Below, in pieces: positions 59,096-64,000 of a stretch of 64,000 nucleotides of DNA. The notes under the pieces are model-generated. The model was given only the letters and a program-made list of their open reading frames with translations. It searched no databases and had not been told where the DNA came from. How positions within the stretch are numbered: position 1 is the first letter of the stretch; the number at the start of each line of letters is the position of its first letter. The position numbers and the translations under genes were made by a program. Origin of the DNA: Arthrobacter luteolus NBRC 107841. GTDB lineage: Bacteria > Actinomycetota > Actinomycetes > Actinomycetales > Micrococcaceae. Where the stretch lies: assembly GCF_001552075.1 (NCBI RefSeq), contig NZ_BCQM01000011.1, positions 17,506 to 81,505 of the forward strand. The letters run 5' to 3'.

Positions 59096-60671
59096 CTAGG
59101 CGGGGGCGCCGGTCTGGCAGGCCAGGGCGATGCCGTCTTCGGTGATCTCCGGGCCGGAGAGTTCCGTGGCGATCCGGCCGCGGTCCAGGACCAGGACCCG
59201 GTCGGCCAGCCCAACAAAGTCGTCGTAGTCGGTGCTGGCAACCAGGATGGCCACTCCGTCGTCGGCGAGTTCCTTGAGCAGCCGGCTGATTTCCTGCCTG
59301 GCCAGCGCGTCCACACCCTGGGACGGCTCGTCCAGCAGCAGCATCAGCGGGGAGCCGCTCGCAGCACGGGCCACCACCACCTTCTGCTGGTTGCCGCCGG
59401 AGAGGCTGCGGACCGGAGCGGCCAGTGACGCGGCCTTGACCAGATAGCGTCGGGAAAGATCCTCGGCGGCTGCCTTCTCCGCCGCCCGGTTCAGCACCGG
59501 CCCCCGGGTGTAACGGCCCAGGCGCCCGAGAGTCAGGTTCTCGCCGACCCCCAGGTCCAGGACGACGCCGTCGCGCCGCCGGTTCTGCGGAACGCAGGCC
59601 ACTCCGGCGGTGATGGCGTCCGCGGCCGATCCCGGGGTGTACGGCTTGCCGGCCAGGACCATGGCTCCGGCGGCTGGCTGCTGGGCGCCGGCGATGAGCC
59701 GGACCAGTTCGCTGCGGCCGCAGCCGAGCAGCCCGGTGATGCCGACGATCTCGCCGGCGCGGACTGCCAGGTCGATGCCGTCCAGGCGGGGCCCGCTGAG
59801 GCCGCGGACTTCCAGCAGCACCGCCCCCTCCCTCCTCGGCGGGACGGATGGCTGGTGCCTCCAGCTCCCGGCCAATGACCAGCGAAACCACTGCGGCGGC
59901 GTCGCGCTCTCCCAGCGGTTCGTCCGCGACGAGCCGGCCGTCGCGCAGCACCGCCACGTTGTCCGCGATGCGCCGCACCTCTTCGATCCGGTGGCTGACG
60001 TAGACCGCGGTCCCGCCGTGGCTGCGCAGCATGTCGATCAGGGCCAGTACCCGGTCCGCTTCATGGGCGGGCAGCGAAGCGGTGGGCTCGTCCAGGATGA
60101 GGATATTGCGGCGGAGGGCATCAACGTCGGCGGGGATGCTGTCGCTGGGGCTGCCGGCGCCGCCTCCGCTGCCGGAACGGTCCTGGAAGGCCCGGGCAAT
60201 GCCCACCATGGTGCGGGTGGAAGGAGAGAGGTCCCCAACCAGGCGGCCGGGATGTTCATTAATCCCCAGCAGTTCCAAGGTGGCTGCGACGTTGGCGTGC
60301 TCTTTGCGGAGCCGGACCGGAGAGAAGCTGCTGCGGGCGAAGAACCCGTCGGAGAGGGCGAAGTTATCCGCGATCGTCAGCGCGTCCACAAGGCCCAGGT
60401 CCTGGTGCAGGAACCGCAGGCCGGCTGTGTGCGCGGCCGCGGGAGTAAGCGGCAGGGGCAGCGTTTGGCCCCGGACGGACAGTGTGCCGCCCGGATCCGG
60501 TGCGTAGACCCCGGCGAGGATCTTGATCAGGGTCGACTTTCCGGAACCGTTCATGCCCAGCAGAGCCGTCACGGCGCCGGCCTGGATGTCGAGGCTGACC
60601 TCGTCCAGGGCCCGTTGTCCGGTGAAAGTCTTACTGATGCCGCGGATGCTCAGGGCGGCGGTGTGCTCCAT
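59096..60671 (-). pseudogene. CUT2-family ABC transporter ATP-binding protein (RbsA-like), frameshifted
   Basis: RbsA-type double ATPase split by a frameshift. The first half (60671 to about 59830) has Walker A GMNGSGKST, LSPSTRTMVGIARAF in place of the canonical signature and ILDEPTASLP. After IRPAEEG the frame changes. The second half (to 59096) has GAVLLEVRGLSG, Walker A-like GLLGCGRSE, signature SLSGGNQQKVVVARA and LLLDEPSQGVDALA. Joining needs four G residues where five stand (plus-strand C run 59824-59828), so one extra base in a homopolymer breaks it. Sequencing error or recent mutation; the rest is intact. Confidence 0.85.
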
Positions 60672-60765
60672 GGGGATGCTCCTGAAGGTGGGAGTGCGGG
60701 AATGCCGGCAAAACCAGGGGTGCGGCCGGCCCGGAGTCCGGGCCGGCCGCGTGGGTTCCGTGGGT

Positions 60766-61890
60766 CTAGCCCGCGTTCTCCCACAGAGCCGTGAAGGCTG
60801 ACTTCCAATCGGAGTCGCCCATCCACGGCAGCTCGGGCAGGGTCTCTTCCAGCACCATGCGCTTCGGCATCTCGATCACCTGGTGCCCGCTGGCCCCGTT
60901 GGCAAAGAGCTTGTTCATTTCGTGGACTGAGAGGTAGCCGGTGTGCTCCATCGGCTTGATGACGTCGGCGAACTGGCTCTTGCCGTCCTTGATCAGGTCC
61001 AGGTTGGCGGAGTTGCCGTCGTAGGACACCATCTTGATCGTGTCGCCGTTGGCGCTGCGCGCCACGGTGGCCTGGCTGGAAACCACTGCGGCACCGGTGT
61101 GCGTCCAGATGTAGTTGATGTCCGGGTTGGCGGTCAGCGTGGCCTGGATCTGCGGCGGCAGTCCGGACTGCAGCTGGGACATCTGCGTTTCAAGGGTTTC
61201 GACGATCTCGCACTCGGAGCAGAGCTCGGGCAGCCACTTGGTGAACGCCTCGGTGCGGGCCGTGATGGAAGGGAATGCCGGGTCAGTGGTGACCAGGATC
61301 TTCGCCGTTCCGCCGCTGTCCTGCGCGATGGCGGCGGCCATCATCTTGCCGGAGACGTCCTCGTCCGGCACAACCTCCACGTCGAAGCGGTCATCGGCGG
61401 GGGACATACTGTTGACCAGGAAGATGCCGGCGTCGCGGGCCTGCTGCAGCGAAGCGTCGATCTGGTCGGCGACGGCCGCGGTGAAGATGATGCCGTCGGC
61501 GCCGAGCTGGATGGCCTGGTCGATGGCCTGGCGGGCCTTTTCCGGGTTTCCGCCCGGATCGATCATGCGGGTTTCCCAGCCGAGGGACGCAGCAGCTTCC
61601 ATAGCTGCGTCGGCGCCGCGGGCACAGGCTTCGGAGGCGTAGGTGCAGGGGATGACGACGACGCTCTTACCTTCGGCGATGGCCGGTGACTCCGTGGGGA
61701 CCTCTTCTTCGAGGGGCTTCTGGAAGTCGGTGAGCATGGCCTCGAGGGCCGCGGTATCAACGGAGGCGGAACCGGTTTCGGCTGCGGCCGGCGCGGCGTC
61801 AGTCTCGCCGGAACCTCCGCAGGCGGCGAGTGAGAGTGCCAGCGCCGGGACGGCGAGCAGCCCAAGCAGGTAGCGGGGAGTGGTTTTCAT
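60766..61890 (-). CDS. CUT2-family sugar-binding lipoprotein (RbsB-like)
   Basis: 374-residue extracytoplasmic binding protein. Lipoprotein signal with lipobox LAAC at about residue 22, a Glu/Ala-rich linker, then a Peripla_BP_4 domain: KSVVVIPCTYASEACARGADAAMEAAASLGW (in part), GNPEKARQAIDQAIQLGADGII (in part), AHTGAAVV. The ATG at 61890 lies ten bases after AAAGG. First gene of the operon that includes ATPase, permease and aldehyde dehydrogenase. The ~310-base gap upstream to the AraC gene holds the promoter and nothing else recognised. Confidence 0.88.
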   Translation of the reverse strand: MKTTPRYLLGLLAVPALALSLAACGGSGETDAAPAAAETGSASVDTAALEAMLTDFQKPLEEEVPTESPAIAEGKSVVVIPCTYASEACARGADAAMEAAASLGWETRMIDPGGNPEKARQAIDQAIQLGADGIIFTAAVADQIDASLQQARDAGIFLVNSMSPADDRFDVEVVPDEDVSGKMMAAAIAQDSGGTAKILVTTDPAFPSITARTEAFTKWLPELCSECEIVETLETQMSQLQSGLPPQIQATLTANPDINYIWTHTGAAVVSSQATVARSANGDTIKMVSYDGNSANLDLIKDGKSQFADVIKPMEHTGYLSVHEMNKLFANGASGHQVIEMPKRMVLEETLPELPWMGDSDWKSAFTALWENAG

Positions 61891-62198
61891 GGGTCCGGAG
61901 CCTTTCGGAATGACACTGGATGTGATGTAGCTCCCACTGTCTCCGGGGTGTCTGCTCCGGCTGTAGGGGCTGTCCTGATCAGGCAAGGCGATGTCCGGAT
62001 CCGGCAACGTAGTGCCGGGCGCTGGTGGGGTGGTGGCGCGGCGCCTGGGCGAGGCGCACTGCGATGACGGGGCCCGATCTCGCGGCGTTGCCCGTGCCGG
62101 GCCCGGGAGTGGGGTCTTCAGTGCGCAGGTGTGGTGACTTGGTGGGGTTTATCCCGCCAGAGCTGCACGCCCGCCCCCGCGCTGGCCCCTCGAGAGCG

Positions 62199-63197
62199 CT
62201 AAAGGCCGGTCAAGGCTCCGCGGGCGTCCCGGGGAGAGCAGCCGAAGTGCTGCCGGAAGGCACGCGAGAAGTGTGCGGCGGAAACGAATCCCACCGAGGC
62301 GGCTACGTCCGCGATCGGGGTGGCAGCGTGTGCCGGATCGGCCAGCAGTTCCTGGGCGCGGGCCAGCCGGCTCTCCAGCACGTACTTGGCCGGGCTGGTG
62401 CCGGCCTCCGCGAAGACCCGGGTCAGATGCCGTTCACTGATACCCACCGCCCGGGCAACCCGGGCCAGGGACAGGTCCGGGCGGCCCAGATGCGCGCGGA
62501 TGTAGTCACGGGCAGCGGCAAGATAGGCGAGGGAAGGAGAAGCTCCCGGCTCGCCGGTGATGATCGAGAACATTTCCAGCACGCTCTGCTCCAGCTCATC
62601 GGTGTCCGCGACTGGATCCCGGAAGGCCGCCAGTGCCGCATTCGCGGTGGTCTTCGCATGGGTGGCAGCAGGTGATCCACTGATGCGGAGGACCCGGGGC
62701 CGGAAATAGTCCTCCCGGACGGACCGCTCGCGCAGCACCTCCCGCGGCACCTCGACGATCACCTGCCGCATGTCAGTGGAAAACCCGTACATAAAGGGAC
62801 GGTTCGCGTCATAGACCACGGCTTCACCCGCCACCAGGGTCTCGCAGCCGGCATCGTGGTAGAAAAATGCCTTTCCCTCCAACAGCAGGCAGAGCATGAC
62901 GGCGTCGACGGGGTTCCGGCGGATATTCTCCGGTGCGCGTTCAATCACGTGGTCGTTGCCGCTGATGTGCGTCAGCCGGATCCGGGGAAGTTCCAGGTTG
63001 GTCTGGGTGGCCAGCAGGCTGCGCTCCGAAAGGGTGCTGCAGCGCAGACCGAACAGTGCCAGTTCGTTGTATTCCTCCCAGAGGTCCAGCCGTGCGCCCA
63101 GCGGTGCCTGAGCGGTGGAAAAGCGGCTGGTCCGGCCGGTGTCCAGGCGGGAGGCGCCGGAGGGCCCGGAATCCTTCTTGGGACTGGGCATCGGCAC
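62199..63197 (-). CDS. AraC-family regulator with AraC_binding_2-type N-terminal domain
   Basis: 332-residue regulator. The N-terminal part (LWEEYNELALFGLRC..., NPVDAVMLCLLLEGKAFFYH) resembles the sensor domain of FeaR-type regulators that control aromatic or amine catabolism. The C-terminal double helix-turn-helix reads LSLARVARAVGISERHLTRVF then IADVAASVGFVSAAHFSRAFRQHFG (about 230-332). I place the start at a GTG at 63197, seven bases after GGAGG; an ATG at 63191 or 63218 is possible. It lies upstream of the ABC/aldehyde dehydrogenase operon on the same strand and likely activates it. Confidence 0.85.
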   Translation of the reverse strand: MPMPSPKKDSGPSGASRLDTGRTSRFSTAQAPLGARLDLWEEYNELALFGLRCSTLSERSLLATQTNLELPRIRLTHISGNDHVIERAPENIRRNPVDAVMLCLLLEGKAFFYHDAGCETLVAGEAVVYDANRPFMYGFSTDMRQVIVEVPREVLRERSVREDYFRPRVLRISGSPAATHAKTTANAALAAFRDPVADTDELEQSVLEMFSIITGEPGASPSLAYLAAARDYIRAHLGRPDLSLARVARAVGISERHLTRVFAEAGTSPAKYVLESRLARAQELLADPAHAATPIADVAASVGFVSAAHFSRAFRQHFGCSPRDARGALTGL

Positions 63198-63322
63198 GGC
63201 GGGACCTCCAGCGGGCATCATTGTCACGGGACCGGGCAGTACCCACAGGCTACGCGACTGTGGCGTAGGCCACTGCATATGACGCACTTTTATGGCGGGC
63301 GGGGTAATTCCGTCCGCACCGG

Positions 63323-63357
63323 CAGCATGCAATAGTGGGGGATCCGTAAGCATGCTG
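63323..63357. promoter_or_regulatory. Inverted repeat upstream of the TPP enzyme gene
   Basis: CAGCATGC (63323-63330) and GCATGCTG (63350-63357) form a perfect eight-base inverted repeat with a 19-base spacer, 16 bases before the TPP enzyme start. Candidate operator. Confidence 0.5.
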
Positions 63358-63373
63358 ATTACAGGAGGCCTCC

Positions 63374-64000
63374 ATGGCAGAACGGCTTGTTGCTGACCTG
63401 ATCGTCGAACGGCTCCAGGCCTGGGGGGTGCAGCGGATTTTTGGTTACAGCGGAGACGGCATCAATACCGTCCTCGGGGCTCTCCGCCGCTCCGGAACAC
63501 CCCGCTTCGTGCAGGCCCGGCATGAGGAAAATGCGGCGTTTATGGCCGTGGGACATGCTAAGTACACCGGTGAAGTCGGTGTGATGCTCTCCACCCAGGG
63601 ACCCGGCGCCGTGCATCTGCTCAATGGCTTGTACGACGCAAAGCTGGACAGTGTCCCGGTGGTCGCCATCATCGGCCAGCAGTCCCGCACGGTGCTGGGC
63701 TCGGCTTACATGCAGGAAATCGACCTGCTGAACCTCACCCGGGATGTCGCCTCCTCCTTCCGGCAGCAGGTCAACAGTCCCGAGCAGCTGCCGCTGGTGC
63801 TGGACCGCGCGTTCAAGGCCGCGCTCACCGACCGGGCGCCCGCCGTCGTGATTATTCCGCACGATATCCAGCAGGCCCCGGCGCCTGCACTGGAGCAGGA
63901 GCACGGGATCGTGGTCAGCTCCCCGGTGTGGAGCCCGCCGCAGCTGGTCCCCGCACATGCCGGCCTGGAAGCTGCTGCGGCACTGATCAACGACGGCGGC
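63374..64000 (+). CDS. Thiamine diphosphate-requiring enzyme, pyruvate oxidase/acetolactate synthase-like (partial)
   Basis: The first 209 codons are present; the gene runs off the right edge. The N-terminal TPP-binding (PYR) domain has FGYSGDGINTVL, the conserved Glu51 in ARHEENAAFMA that activates the cofactor, STQGPGAVHLLNGLYDAKLD and VVAIIGQQ. This is the pattern of PoxB/YdaP-like enzymes more than of anabolic acetolactate synthase. AGGAGG precedes the ATG at 63374. It is divergent from the AraC gene. The reaction cannot be fixed without the C-terminal half. Confidence 0.85.
   Translation, partial: MAERLVADLIVERLQAWGVQRIFGYSGDGINTVLGALRRSGTPRFVQARHEENAAFMAVGHAKYTGEVGVMLSTQGPGAVHLLNGLYDAKLDSVPVVAIIGQQSRTVLGSAYMQEIDLLNLTRDVASSFRQQVNSPEQLPLVLDRAFKAALTDRAPAVVIIPHDIQQAPAPALEQEHGIVVSSPVWSPPQLVPAHAGLEAAAALINDGG

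Noticed and set aside
57828..59830. Continuation of the RbsA-like first frame to give a 947-residue protein
   Set aside because: After the frameshift the translation is Arg/Pro-rich nonsense over the true second ATPase half and permease; the real coding is in the other frames.
1..64000. tRNA, rRNA, insertion sequence, prophage or CRISPR array
   Set aside because: I saw no cloverleaf, rRNA motif, transposase, integrase or phage gene and no repeat-spacer array on reading both strands. A dedicated tRNA scan was not possible.

Overview
The window is a 64 kb piece of a high-GC chromosome. Gene content and style (actinobacterial iron boxes, LPXTG surface proteins, a RhaI / fused RhaEW / RhaB rhamnose operon, many GTG starts, strong purine-rich ribosome binding sites) point to an Actinobacterium, most like Arthrobacter or another Micrococcaceae. 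That assignment is inference from gene content; no rRNA, tRNA, phage, insertion sequence or CRISPR array was seen.

Layout. 1-4.45 kb: an iron-siderophore uptake operon on the minus strand (binding lipoprotein, two FecCD permeases, ATPase, siderophore-interacting reductase, the last cut by the window edge) behind an IdeR/DtxR box; the binding-protein gene carries a one-base frameshift. 4.6-7.1 kb: alpha/beta hydrolase with an inserted pentapeptide repeat, MarR regulator, small FeoC-like winged-helix protein, acetyltransferase. 7.1-11.1 kb: MacB/FtsX-type ABC exporter divergent from a two-component system, with a long inverted repeat between them. 11.3-14.4 kb: two adjacent LPXTG surface proteins, the first with an internal thioester domain, the second broken by a junction inside its signal peptide. 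14.5-20.9 kb: small membrane proteins, DUF427 protein, a MetE-like methyltransferase preceded by a SAM-clan riboswitch-like leader, DoxX protein, aldo/keto reductase, GH13 glucosidase. 20.9-26.7 kb: amidohydrolase plus carbamoylase-type amidase, divergent PucR regulator and MHS transporter. 26.8-30.2 kb: TetR/DHA2 efflux pair, acetyltransferase, an HTH-less TetR C-terminal domain protein. 30.2-36.2 kb: polyamine-type ABC operon divergent from a GntR regulator coupled to a soluble Cache-domain protein. 36.3-38.4 kb: YczE/MocR divergent pair.

38.4-47.1 kb is a complete L-rhamnose catabolic locus: isomerase, fused aldolase/dehydrogenase, kinase, LacI regulator and a small P-loop kinase on the minus strand; mutarotase and MFS transporter on the plus strand, with two LacI-type operators in the divergent promoter region. 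47.2-54.5 kb: predicted ATPase, SDR enzymes, GtrA protein, an RsbQ-like hydrolase translationally coupled to a PAS histidine kinase, a DHFR-family reductase, and an iron-box-controlled heme oxygenase. 54.6-56.4 kb: a pirin / acetyltransferase / AhpD-like operon under a MarR-type operator. 56.5-63.2 kb: a CUT2-type ABC importer (ATPase gene frameshifted) with an aldehyde dehydrogenase and an AraC regulator. The window ends inside a thiamine-diphosphate enzyme.

The points most worth following are the SAM-clan leader with altered ligand-contact positions upstream of the MetE-like gene, the RsbQ-PAS-kinase pair, the thioester adhesin pair, and the shared iron regulation of siderophore uptake and heme degradation. 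Two of the three broken genes differ by one base in a G run, so sequencing error must be excluded before calling them pseudogenes.
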